DNA from: JBDTGE01 sp050742975
Lineage (GTDB): Bacteria > Actinomycetota > Actinomycetes > Mycobacteriales > Jatrophihabitantaceae
Reading direction: 5' to 3'
Assembly (NCBI GenBank): GCA_050742975.1
Contig: JBOGDQ010000223.1
Location: forward strand, 1 to 18,171
DNA length: 18,171 nt
The notes beneath the pieces were generated by a model. It saw nothing but the letters and a program-made list of their open reading frames with translations, ran no database searches and had not been told where the DNA came from. The position numbers and the translations under genes are program-made. How positions within the stretch are numbered: position 1 is the stretch's first letter; every line of letters starts with the position of its first letter. Shown here one piece after another: positions 7,060-12,851 of the stretch.

Positions 7060-7749
7060 CTAGCCGGCGGCGGAGTCCGTGCCTGCGGGGATCGTCGAGT
7101 TGTTGGGTGCGACCGAGAGCTGGACCGGGACGGTCAGTGTCAGCTCGCCCGCACCGGCGAAGGTGAACGTGACCGGGATCGATTCCCCGGCGTACAGCGC
7201 GCCGCCGGTCAGCCCGCGCAGGATCACCACCGGCTCGGCCGAGGTGTCCGTCCCGGTGCCGGTGAGCCCGAGCTGCAGGGATTGGCCCGGAGGGATCGTC
7301 TGCGGCCCGCCGGCCGACGGCAGCGGCTGGGAGGGTGCGGGTGGCGTCGCTGAACTCGAGGCAGAGCCGCTCGGCGCGGGTGCGCAGCTGCCGGTCCCTG
7401 GCTCGGCCTGCGTGTACGACGCGGCATCGGCGGCGTTGGCGGCCACGAGCGAGGACTTGAATCGGGGAGAGCTGACGCTGGCCAGGCTGTCGGCGGAGCG
7501 CCCGGCGTTGACGATCACGAACGTCAGCGCGGCGTCGGAACCGGGCAGGTAGCACGAGATGGGCGGCGCCTTGAGTGCCACCGCGGCCACGTGGATCGAG
7601 CCGACCAGTCCGGACGTCCCGTCGATCGCGGGTGTCTCGTTGGCGGTCGCGGCCTGCTGGCCGGTCGCGCATGCCGCGGTGAGCAGTGTCGCGCAGGCGA
7701 GGACGAGGCCCATGCCCATCCGGCGCGCGAAGGTCACTCGTGCTGTCAC
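7060..7749 (-). CDS. lpqE: Probable LpqE-like lipoprotein
   Basis: The 229-residue protein is probably exported and lipid-anchored. The first 26 residues are a signal peptide (RR, then GMGLVLACATLL) ending in TAAC, so Cys27 is the likely lipidated residue; Thr rather than Leu at -3 is a slightly weak lipobox. The mature part has two beta-rich segments joined by a Ser/Pro/Ala-rich stretch (about 125-148). Strand-like pieces such as AALTFVIVNAG and SIPVTFTFAGAGELTLTVPVQ resemble copper-chaperone/LpqE-type folds, but the His/Met copper-binding motif of true PCu(A)C proteins is absent. From memory mycobacteria carry lpqE at the same place, next to radA and divergent from carD, which is the main reason for the name. 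The GTG start is supported by a TAGGCT box seven bases upstream. Function is unknown. Confidence 0.75.
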   Translation of the reverse strand: MTARVTFARRMGMGLVLACATLLTAACATGQQAATANETPAIDGTSGLVGSIHVAAVALKAPPISCYLPGSDAALTFVIVNAGRSADSLASVSSPRFKSSLVAANAADAASYTQAEPGTGSCAPAPSGSASSSATPPAPSQPLPSAGGPQTIPPGQSLQLGLTGTGTDTSAEPVVILRGLTGGALYAGESIPVTFTFAGAGELTLTVPVQLSVAPNNSTIPAGTDSAAG

Positions 7750-7756
7750 GCCCGAC

Positions 7757-7762
7757 AGCCTA
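7757..7762 (-). promoter_or_regulatory. Putative leaderless -10 box for lpqE-like gene
   Basis: TAGGCT on the minus strand fits TANNNT and is separated by seven bases from the GTG at 7749. The arrangement equals that before radA and the PLP enzyme gene. It would drive the lpqE-radA-disA group. Confidence 0.45.
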
Positions 7763-7894
7763 GCGAGCGGCTGGTGAACCCCGATCCCCGGCTACCTCGC
7801 CGAGGTGCGCTACTCGCGCCGCCCATGATCGAGGTAGCGGTCTGGTCGCTATTCGACCGCCGGACTACTTCGATCAAGCTCGGCCGGTAGTCGT

Positions 7895-7952
7895 GCGTGC
7901 TCACGCGACGGTCGTCCCCGGAGCAACGCCCGCGGGACGCACCTGAGCACGC
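7895..7952. repeat. 9-bp inverted repeat upstream of carD
   Basis: GCGTGCTCA (7895-7903) pairs exactly with TGAGCACGC (7944-7952). The long spacer makes a looped operator or cruciform as plausible as an RNA hairpin. It lies about 90 bases upstream of the proposed carD -10 box. Confidence 0.4.
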
Positions 7953-8040
7953 GAGTTGTCAAGTCGAGACGACGCAGTCGAGCCCCTTATCGCGTCGGGC
8001 GGTTCGAATCCATGTCCGGTTTCGTGACAGTGCTGCGTGT

Positions 8041-8064
8041 TACCCTTGGGTTAGTGGAAAGGGG
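8041..8064 (+). promoter_or_regulatory. Putative carD -10 box and ribosome-binding site
   Basis: TACCCT at 8041-8046 fits TANNNT. A purine-rich GGAAAGGGG at 8056-8064 lies nine bases before the ATG at 8074. This strong ribosome-binding site decides the carD start against longer in-frame alternatives. The -35 element is not evident. Confidence 0.5.
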
Positions 8065-8073
8065 CTCGAACAC

Positions 8074-8565
8074 ATGACTTTCAAGGTCGGCGAGACCGTT
8101 GTTTACCCGCATCACGGCGCGGCTCTGATCGAAGCGATCGAAGAGCGACTGCTGCAGGGCGTCACGAAGACCTACCTGCGGCTCAAGGTCGCGCAGGGGG
8201 ATCTCACGGTGCTGGTTCCGGCCGAAAACGCTGAAATCGTAGGCGTTCGTGACGTCGTCGGGCAGGAGGGCCTGGACAAGGTCTTCGAGGTTCTGCGCGC
8301 GCCGCACACCGAGGAGCCCACCAACTGGTCGCGCCGGTACAAGGCGAACGGCGAGAAGCTCGCGTCCGGCGACGTGAACAAGGTGGCCGAGGTCGTGCGC
8401 GACCTGTGGCGCCGTGACCGCGACCGTGGCCTGTCGGCCGGCGAGAAGCGGATGCTCGCGAAGGCCCGCCAGATCCTGGTCAGCGAACTCGCGCTCGCCG
8501 AGGGCACGAACGAGGACAAGGCCGAGATCGTGCTCGATGAGGTGCTCGCCGAGGCCGTGGCCTGA
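8074..8565 (+). CDS. carD: CarD, RNA polymerase-binding transcription regulator
   Basis: The 163-residue protein belongs to the CarD/CdnL family, which binds the RNA polymerase beta subunit and stabilises open promoter complexes, notably at rRNA promoters. Residues 1 to about 65 are the Tudor-like RNA polymerase interaction domain (FKVGETVVYPHHGAALI...). The rest is the helical DNA-binding domain, with TNWSRRYKANGEKL including Trp85, the residue that in the mycobacterial protein wedges into the -10 minor groove, and then GLSAGEKRMLAKARQIL. Length equals the mycobacterial protein. The start has a strong ribosome-binding site. ispD follows after 36 bases, so the two are probably one transcript, but an intervening hairpin (8585-8618) could reduce flow into ispD. 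Confidence 0.97.
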   Translation: MTFKVGETVVYPHHGAALIEAIEERLLQGVTKTYLRLKVAQGDLTVLVPAENAEIVGVRDVVGQEGLDKVFEVLRAPHTEEPTNWSRRYKANGEKLASGDVNKVAEVVRDLWRRDRDRGLSAGEKRMLAKARQILVSELALAEGTNEDKAEIVLDEVLAEAVA

Positions 8566-8584
8566 CCGCACCAGACTGACGACG

Positions 8585-8605
8585 ATGGCGGCGACGATCA
8601 GATGA
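8585..8605 (+). CDS. Possible six-codon leader peptide overlapping ispD start
   Basis: ATG at 8585 opens a frame of six codons (MAATIR) whose TGA (8603-8605) overlaps the ispD ATG (8602-8604) as ATGA. This is the geometry of translational coupling. The frame forms the 5' arm of a 15-bp hairpin. No ribosome-binding site stands before it, so translation is speculative. Confidence 0.25.
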   Translation: MAATIR

Positions 8606-8618
8606 TCGTCGCCGCCAT
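8585..8618 (+). promoter_or_regulatory. 15-bp hairpin spanning the ispD start codon
   Basis: ATGGCGGCGACGATC (8585-8599) pairs perfectly with GATCGTCGCCGCCAT (8604-8618) across the four-base loop AGAT. The ispD start codon occupies the loop and the first stem base. In RNA this should hide the initiation region. It could be an attenuating structure after carD or a translational switch for ispD. It is unlikely to be a plain terminator because ispD begins inside it. Confidence 0.6.
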
Positions 8619-9264
8619 TCTCGTTGCTGCGGGCTCGGGCGATCGGCTCGGCGCCGACGTCCCGAAGGCATTCGTCACCGTCGCCGGCCGGACGCTGCTC
8701 GAACACGCGGCGCGGCGGTTCATCGCCCATCCGCGGGTCGACTCGGTCGTGATCGCCGCCCCGGCCGCGCTGACCGGGTCGGCGGCCGACCTCGCTCCCG
8801 CAGCCACGGTCGTCCCCGGCGGCCACACCCGCCAGCAGTCGGTCGCGCGCGGGCTGGCCGCCCTCGCCGCTGACGTCGACGTAGTGCTGGTTCACGACGT
8901 CGCCCGCGCGTTCGTCCCCGCCGAGGTGATCGACCGGGTGCTCGACGCGCTGGGCGCGGGCGCAGACGCGGTGGTGCCGACGATGCCGGTCACCGATACG
9001 GTCCGCCGCGTGGACGCCGACACCGGCGCGGTCGGCGCGACCCTGGACCGCTCCGGCCTGCTGGCCGTCCAGACGCCGCAGGGGTTCCGGCGCGCGACGC
9101 TGGAGGCGGCGCACGCATCGGCCGATCCGGACGCAACCGACGATGCGTCGCTGGTCGAGGCGATCGGGGGACGGGTGATCGCCGTGCGCGGGGCGCAGGA
9201 GGCGTTCAAGGTGACGGTGCCGTTGGATCTTGCGATGGCCGAGGCGGTGCTCGCGCGTGGCTGA
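8602..9264 (+). CDS. ispD: 2-C-methyl-D-erythritol 4-phosphate cytidylyltransferase
   Basis: The 220-residue cytosolic enzyme converts MEP and CTP to CDP-methylerythritol, the third step of the MEP isoprenoid pathway. The CTP-binding loop AAGSGDRLGADVPKAF carries Arg15 and Lys22. VLVHDVARAFV, VTDTVRRV and TPQGFR are family segments, and AFKVTVPLDLAMAE near the C-terminus carries the conserved substrate-binding Lys203. Length is typical. The ATG at 8602 is the only start that keeps the N-terminal beta strand IVAAILVAAGSG at normal length. No clear ribosome-binding site precedes it, and the start lies in the loop of a strong hairpin, which suggests coupled or regulated translation. The 3' end overlaps ispF by eight bases. 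Confidence 0.96.
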   Translation: MIVAAILVAAGSGDRLGADVPKAFVTVAGRTLLEHAARRFIAHPRVDSVVIAAPAALTGSAADLAPAATVVPGGHTRQQSVARGLAALAADVDVVLVHDVARAFVPAEVIDRVLDALGAGADAVVPTMPVTDTVRRVDADTGAVGATLDRSGLLAVQTPQGFRRATLEAAHASADPDATDDASLVEAIGGRVIAVRGAQEAFKVTVPLDLAMAEAVLARG

Positions 9265-9739
9265 GCCCGGCCCCGACGTCCGTACCGGCATCGGCGTCGA
9301 CGTCCACCCGATCGAGGCGGGACGTCCCTGCCGACTTGCGGGGCTGGACTGGCCCGGCGTCGACGGCTGTTCCGGGCACTCCGACGGCGACGTTGCCGCG
9401 CACGCCGCGTGCGATGCGCTGCTCACCGCGGCCGGGCTGGGCGACCTCGGTGCCGTGTTCGGCACTGGCGACCCGCACTGGTCCGGCGCCTCCGGGACGA
9501 CGCTGCTCGCCGAGGTGGTCCGTCGGGTCGGCGACGCCGGCTGGACGGTGGGCAACGTCGCGGTCCAGATCATCGGCAACGCGCCGAAGATCGGTCCGCG
9601 GCGGGCGGAGGCGGAGGCCACGTTGACGGCCGCGGTCGGTGCGCCGGTCTCGCTCGCAGCGACGACGTCCGACGGTCTCGGACTGACCGGCCGCGGCGAG
9701 GGGATCGCCGCGATCGCGACGGCACTGGTGCGCCGCTAG
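9257..9739 (+). CDS. ispF: 2-C-methyl-D-erythritol 2,4-cyclodiphosphate synthase
   Basis: The 160-residue enzyme cyclises CDP-methylerythritol 2-phosphate to MEcPP with loss of CMP, usually as a trimer with zinc. The metal ligands are visible: GIGVDVHPI (Asp15, His17) and SGHSDGDVAAHA (His49). FGTGDPHWSGASGTTLL and TTSDGLGLTGRGEG are conserved segments for the phosphates and cytidine. The GTG at 9257 lies inside the last codons of ispD, so the pair is translationally coupled by an eight-base overlap. An upstream ATG in the same frame (9230) would add nine residues without family character. A 9-bp GATC-containing hairpin follows the stop. Confidence 0.96.
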   Translation: MAEPGPDVRTGIGVDVHPIEAGRPCRLAGLDWPGVDGCSGHSDGDVAAHAACDALLTAAGLGDLGAVFGTGDPHWSGASGTTLLAEVVRRVGDAGWTVGNVAVQIIGNAPKIGPRRAEAEATLTAAVGAPVSLAATTSDGLGLTGRGEGIAAIATALVRR

Positions 9740-9771
9740 CAGAGCTCCCAGGCACGGCCCGATCACGCTGT

Positions 9772-9797
9772 TCCGATCTTGCTCGATGAAGATCGGA
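9772..9797. terminator. Hairpin between convergent ispF and PLP-enzyme genes
   Basis: TCCGATCTT (9772-9780) pairs with AAGATCGGA (9789-9797) around an eight-base loop. It starts 33 bases after the ispF stop and lies 60 bases beyond the end of the convergent PLP-enzyme gene. No U-run follows. It shares GATCTT/AAGATC with two other intergenic inverted repeats here. Confidence 0.6.
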
Positions 9798-9856
9798 CCC
9801 GGCAGGTGGCAGGTGTCCGACCGGCAGTTCTGACGCTGCCCGGCGACTACGGCAGC

Positions 9857-11011
9857 TCAGCCCAGCGCCTGCTGCAGATCTGCCCACAGATCCTCGACGT
9901 GCTCGATGCCTACGGAGAACCGCAGCAGGTTCGGCGGCGTCCCGCCCCCGCCGGCTACGCCTTCATCGGCGGGGGGACCCCCCGACCCCGCGTCGACCTG
10001 ATGCATCGCCCGCCGCTCGATCAGCGACTCCACGCCGCCCAGGCTGGTCGCGTGGCCGATCAGCCGCACCGACCTGCACAGCCGCTCGGCGTCCTCGGCC
10101 GTCCCGTCGATCTCGAAGGAGATCATCGCGCCGAATCCCTTGTACAGGCGGGCCGCCCGCTCGTGGCCGGGGTCGGACGGCAGGCCGGGGAAGCGGACCC
10201 GGGTGACCGCGGGGTGCTCGGCCAGCCGCTGCGCAAGGGTCGCCGCGTTGGCCTGCGCGCGCTCCATCCGCAGCGCCAGCGTGCGCACCCCGCGCAGTGC
10301 GAGGTAGCTCTCGAGTGCGCCGGGGACCGCCCCGGTCAGGCCGCGCCGCAGCCGCAACCCCTCGGTGCGCTCGGCTGATCGCGTCACCAGCACGCCCATC
10401 AGCAGGTCCGAGTGCCCGGCCAGGTACTTCGTCGCCGAGTGCATGACGACGTCCGCGCCGAACTCCAGCGGGCGCCCGACGAGCGGGGTCGTGAACGTCG
10501 AGTCCACGCACACGAGCGCCCCGGCGGAGTGCGCCGCGTCGATCAGGACCGGCAGATCGGCCACCCCGAGCAGCGGATTGGTGATCGTCTCCAGCCACAG
10601 CAGGTTCGCTCCGGGCAGCGCGGCGAGCACCGCGTCCGTGTCGGTGATGTCCACGCTGCGGAGTTGCATCTTCCCGAACCGCTGCTGCTCGCCGAACAGC
10701 TGCACCGAGCCCGAATAGGCGGCCGACGGCACGACGGCGATCGCGCCCGCCGGCTGGCCCTCGGCGATCGCGGCCACCGCCGCCATGCCGCTGCCGAATG
10801 CGACCGCCGTGCCGCCCTCGAGCGCTCCGACCGCCTGCTCGAAGGCGCGGATCGTGTCGCTGCTCTCGTGCCGCAGGTACCCGTTGTGCTCCGGTGCGTG
10901 CCGGAACGGGGCGGCCAGGACGATGGGGACGTTCAGCGGGGCGTCCGGCTGATCCGCCGGCCGTCCGCTCGCGACCACGACGGACTCCGGACGAAGGGGA
11001 AGAGCGCTCAT
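9857..11011 (-). CDS. PLP-dependent Cys/Met metabolism enzyme (cystathionine gamma-lyase/synthase type)
   Basis: The 384-residue protein is a fold-type I PLP enzyme of trans-sulfuration. Seen: Y-x-R phosphate-binding residues Tyr45/Arg47 (GYLRHESSDT); the glycine-rich FGSGMAAVAA; LWLETITNPLL; DSTFTTPL; and SATKYLAGHSD with Lys195 as the probable PLP Schiff-base lysine. The C-terminal SLGGVESLIE and LLRFSVGIEHVEDL are typical. Lyase, gamma-synthase and related activities cannot be told apart from sequence. Residues about 346-356 are encoded by a dispersed palindromic element and form PADEGVAGGGG inside a likely 15-residue insertion between VDAG and TPPNLLRF. The ATG at 11011 was chosen because TAACGT stands seven bases upstream. 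Extending to 11086 would overlap the divergent gene. The neighbouring PPOX gene starts only 21 bases away on the other strand. Confidence 0.88.
   Translation of the reverse strand: MSALPLRPESVVVASGRPADQPDAPLNVPIVLAAPFRHAPEHNGYLRHESSDTIRAFEQAVGALEGGTAVAFGSGMAAVAAIAEGQPAGAIAVVPSAAYSGSVQLFGEQQRFGKMQLRSVDITDTDAVLAALPGANLLWLETITNPLLGVADLPVLIDAAHSAGALVCVDSTFTTPLVGRPLEFGADVVMHSATKYLAGHSDLLMGVLVTRSAERTEGLRLRRGLTGAVPGALESYLALRGVRTLALRMERAQANAATLAQRLAEHPAVTRVRFPGLPSDPGHERAARLYKGFGAMISFEIDGTAEDAERLCRSVRLIGHATSLGGVESLIERRAMHQVDAGSGGPPADEGVAGGGGTPPNLLRFSVGIEHVEDLWADLQQALG
9945..9975 (+). repeat. Palindromic repeat element H, copy 2, inside a coding region
   Basis: Arms CCCCCGCCG (9945-9953) and CGGCGGGGG (9967-9975) enclose GCTACGCCTTCAT. 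Bases 9976-9982 continue GACCCCC, like CACCCCC after copy 1. It lies within the 3' part of the PLP-enzyme gene and is read there in frame, without a stop, as PADEGVAGGGG on the minus strand. Confidence 0.85.
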
Positions 11012-11018
11012 GACGTGG

Positions 11019-11024
11019 ACGTTA
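11019..11024 (-). promoter_or_regulatory. Putative leaderless -10 box for PLP-enzyme gene
   Basis: On the minus strand TAACGT is followed by seven bases and the ATG at 11011. Only 21 bases separate this start from the divergent ATG at 11033, so the two promoters must overlap, or each lies partly in the other's coding sequence. Confidence 0.45.
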
Positions 11025-11032
11025 TCGCCACC

Positions 11033-11425
11033 ATGAGTGCACATCTGCCCGACCTGGCCAAGAAGCTCCTGGACGCCAAGGCGCATCTCGTCGTCGCCAC
11101 CGTGATGAAGGACGGCGCTCCGCAGACGTCGGTCCTGTGGGCCACGTACGACGGCGACGACATCCTGCTGTCGACCATCGTCGGCCGGGCCAAGGAGCGG
11201 AACTGGCGCCGCTACCCGCGCGTGAGCGTGCTGATCTACGACGCGAGCACGCCGGAGGCCTACGTCGAGGTCCGCGGCACGGTGTCACTGACCACCGACG
11301 GCGGCCCCGAGCTGATCGAGCGGCTGTCGCAGCTCTACTACGGCGAGCGGTTCACCGGCGACGACGGGACCGATCACGTGCGCGTCGTCGCGCGGGTGAC
11401 TGCGCAGCACGTCGTCGTCCGCTGA
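11033..11425 (+). CDS. PPOX-class F420/flavin-dependent oxidoreductase family protein
   Basis: The 130-residue protein is a single split-barrel flavin/F420-binding domain of the pyridoxamine 5'-phosphate oxidase-like superfamily, common in actinobacteria. The opening LLDAKAHLVVATVMKDGAPQTSV in shortened form (AHLVVATVMKDGAPQTSV) is the classic first two strands. DDILLSTIVGRAKERNWRRYPRVSVLIYD and AYVEVRGTVSL complete the barrel, and YYGERF lies in the C-terminal helix region. Substrate unknown; relatives reduce F420 or FMN substrates or merely bind them. The ATG at 11033 gives the usual N-terminus. It is divergent from the PLP-enzyme gene with 21 bases between starts. cysS follows 28 bases downstream and has its own -10 box. 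Confidence 0.85.
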   Translation: MSAHLPDLAKKLLDAKAHLVVATVMKDGAPQTSVLWATYDGDDILLSTIVGRAKERNWRRYPRVSVLIYDASTPEAYVEVRGTVSLTTDGGPELIERLSQLYYGERFTGDDGTDHVRVVARVTAQHVVVR

Positions 11426-11441
11426 CGCCGGAGCTCGCCCG

Positions 11442-11447
11442 TACCAT
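11442..11447 (+). promoter_or_regulatory. Putative leaderless -10 box for cysS
   Basis: TACCAT fits TANNNT and is followed by six bases and the GTG at 11454. No ribosome-binding site is seen before that GTG, which agrees with leaderless translation. Confidence 0.45.
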
Positions 11448-11453
11448 GGCGGC

Positions 11454-12851
11454 GTGACGCTCCACCTCCACGACTCCGCGACCAGGTCGCTGCGGGAGTT
11501 CGTCCCGCTCGAGCCCGGCAAGGCGTCGATCTACCTGTGCGGGCTCACCGTGCAGGGGCCGCCGCACATCGGGCACACCCGCAACTGGGTGACCACCGAC
11601 ATCCTTCGGCGCTGGCTCGAGCACTGCGGCTACGCGGTCACCTACGTCCGCAACGTCACGGACATCGACGACAAGATCCTGATCAAGGCGGCCGAGGCGG
11701 GCGAGCCGTGGTGGGCGCTGGCCTACCGCAACGAGCGGGAGGTTCGGGCCGGCGAGATCGCACTGGGTTGCCTGCCGCCGACATACGAGCCGCGGGCCAC
11801 CGGCCACGTCACCGAGATGATCGCGCTCATCGAGCGGCTTATCGAGCGGGGCCACGCGTACGCGTCCGGCGGCGACGTGTTCTTCGACGTGACCTCGCTG
11901 CCGTCGTACGGTTCGCTGTCGGGACAGCGGGTCGACGAGATGCAGCCGGCGGGAGACAGCGCCGGTGACCTGCACAAGCGCGACCCGCGTGACTTCGCGC
12001 TGTGGAAGGGGCACAAGGACGGCGAGCCGGCGACCGCGTCCTGGCCGACGCCGTGGGGACCCGGCCGTCCGGGCTGGCACCTGGAGTGCTCGGCGATGGC
12101 GACGAAGTACCTCGGGCCGACGTTCGACATCCACGGCGGGGGACTGGACCTGGTCTTCCCGCATCACGAGAACGAGCTGGCCCAGTCGGTCGGCGCCGGT
12201 GACGGGTTCGCGCGGTACTGGGTGCACAACGGGCTGCTGCACCTGGCCGGCGAGAAGATGTCCAAGTCCGTCGGCAACACCTTGCAGGTCGGCGAGGTGC
12301 TGAAGAGCGTTCCCGCTGTCGAGCTGCGTTACTACCTGGGTTCGGCGCACTACCGCTCGACGATGGAGTACTCGCCGGACGCTCTCGCCCAGGCCGGTAC
12401 GGCCTATCGCGGCATCGAGAACTTCGTCGAGCGCGCGAGCGAGGTGGTGGGCGAGAGCGAGCCGGGCCCGGTGTGCGCCGACTTCGCGAGCGCGCTCGAC
12501 AACGATCTGGGCGTTCCGCTCGCGCTGGCCGCCATCCACTCGGTCGTGCGCGAGGGCAACACCGCGCTGGCCGCGGGGGACAAGGCGGCGGCAGGAGGCG
12601 CGCTGTCGTCCGTGCTCGCCATGACCGACGTGCTGGGGATCAACCCGGCCACCTGGAGCCAGACTTCCGTGTCCGACCTGACGGGCGTCGTCGATGCGCT
12701 CGCGCGAGTGGCGGTGGACCAGCGCAGCGCGGCACGGGAACGCAAGGACTTCGCGGCCGCCGACGCCATCCGTGATCAGCTGGACGGGGCGGGCATCTCC
12801 GTCGAGGACACTGCGGCCGGACCGCGCTGGACACTCAAGGAACCTCAATAA
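11454..12851 (+). CDS. cysS: Cysteinyl-tRNA synthetase
   Basis: The 465-residue class I synthetase charges tRNA-Cys. The HIGH motif is at 38-41 (GPPHIGHTRN) and KMSKS at 268-272. The catalytic zinc ligands expected for the family are present: Cys29 (YLCGLTV), Cys212 (WHLECS), and His/Glu in FPHHENELAQS. VRNVTDIDDKI is strongly conserved. The C-terminal helical domain for anticodon binding ends in the AARERKDFAAADAIRDQLDGAGISVEDTAAGPRW region, as usual. Length agrees with actinobacterial CysRS. MshC, the mycothiol ligase paralogue, is about 410 residues, so this is the synthetase rather than MshC. Start GTG at 11454. The stop TAA overlaps the rlmB ATG by one base. Confidence 0.97.
   Translation: MTLHLHDSATRSLREFVPLEPGKASIYLCGLTVQGPPHIGHTRNWVTTDILRRWLEHCGYAVTYVRNVTDIDDKILIKAAEAGEPWWALAYRNEREVRAGEIALGCLPPTYEPRATGHVTEMIALIERLIERGHAYASGGDVFFDVTSLPSYGSLSGQRVDEMQPAGDSAGDLHKRDPRDFALWKGHKDGEPATASWPTPWGPGRPGWHLECSAMATKYLGPTFDIHGGGLDLVFPHHENELAQSVGAGDGFARYWVHNGLLHLAGEKMSKSVGNTLQVGEVLKSVPAVELRYYLGSAHYRSTMEYSPDALAQAGTAYRGIENFVERASEVVGESEPGPVCADFASALDNDLGVPLALAAIHSVVREGNTALAAGDKAAAGGALSSVLAMTDVLGINPATWSQTSVSDLTGVVDALARVAVDQRSAARERKDFAAADAIRDQLDGAGISVEDTAAGPRWTLKEPQ

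Larger units (their letters stand above)
7750..8073. other. Divergent lpqE/carD control region
   Basis: This 324-bp stretch has no gene of its own. It holds the lpqE -10 box, a 9-bp inverted repeat (GCGTGCTCA 7895-7903, TGAGCACGC 7944-7952, 40-base spacer) and the carD promoter and ribosome-binding site near its right end. An open frame fused in front of carD from 7897 lacks family resemblance and is not counted as coding. Confidence 0.55.

Noticed and set aside
5135..7063. Long plus-strand frame of 642 codons opposite disA and radA
   Set aside because: It is a shadow of two well-supported minus-strand genes; composition is rich in Arg, Gly, Asp and Gln with no motif.
6962..7672. Open frame that would extend RadA by about 237 residues
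   Set aside because: It runs antisense-like through the tandem repeat and overlaps lpqE in another frame. It has Arg-rich shadow composition, and the zinc finger expected at the RadA N-terminus comes only after the GTG at 6961.
7060..7749. Copper chaperone PCu(A)C assignment for the lipoprotein
   Set aside because: The characteristic His/Met metal-binding motif is missing, so only an LpqE-like positional name is given.
8001..8020. tRNA fragment suggested by GGTTCGAATCC
   Set aside because: The flanking bases do not form a T stem and no other cloverleaf arm is present.
7897..8073. 59-residue N-terminal extension of CarD
   Set aside because: It has no family match, while the ATG at 8074 has a strong ribosome-binding site and gives the exact mycobacterial CarD length with Trp85 in register.
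11352..12848. Long minus-strand frame opposite cysS
   Set aside because: It is a high-GC antisense shadow; cysS carries all family motifs on the plus strand.
11454..12851. Mycothiol ligase MshC instead of CysS
   Set aside because: Length and the full C-terminal anticodon-binding region fit cysteinyl-tRNA synthetase, and gene order with rlmB agrees.
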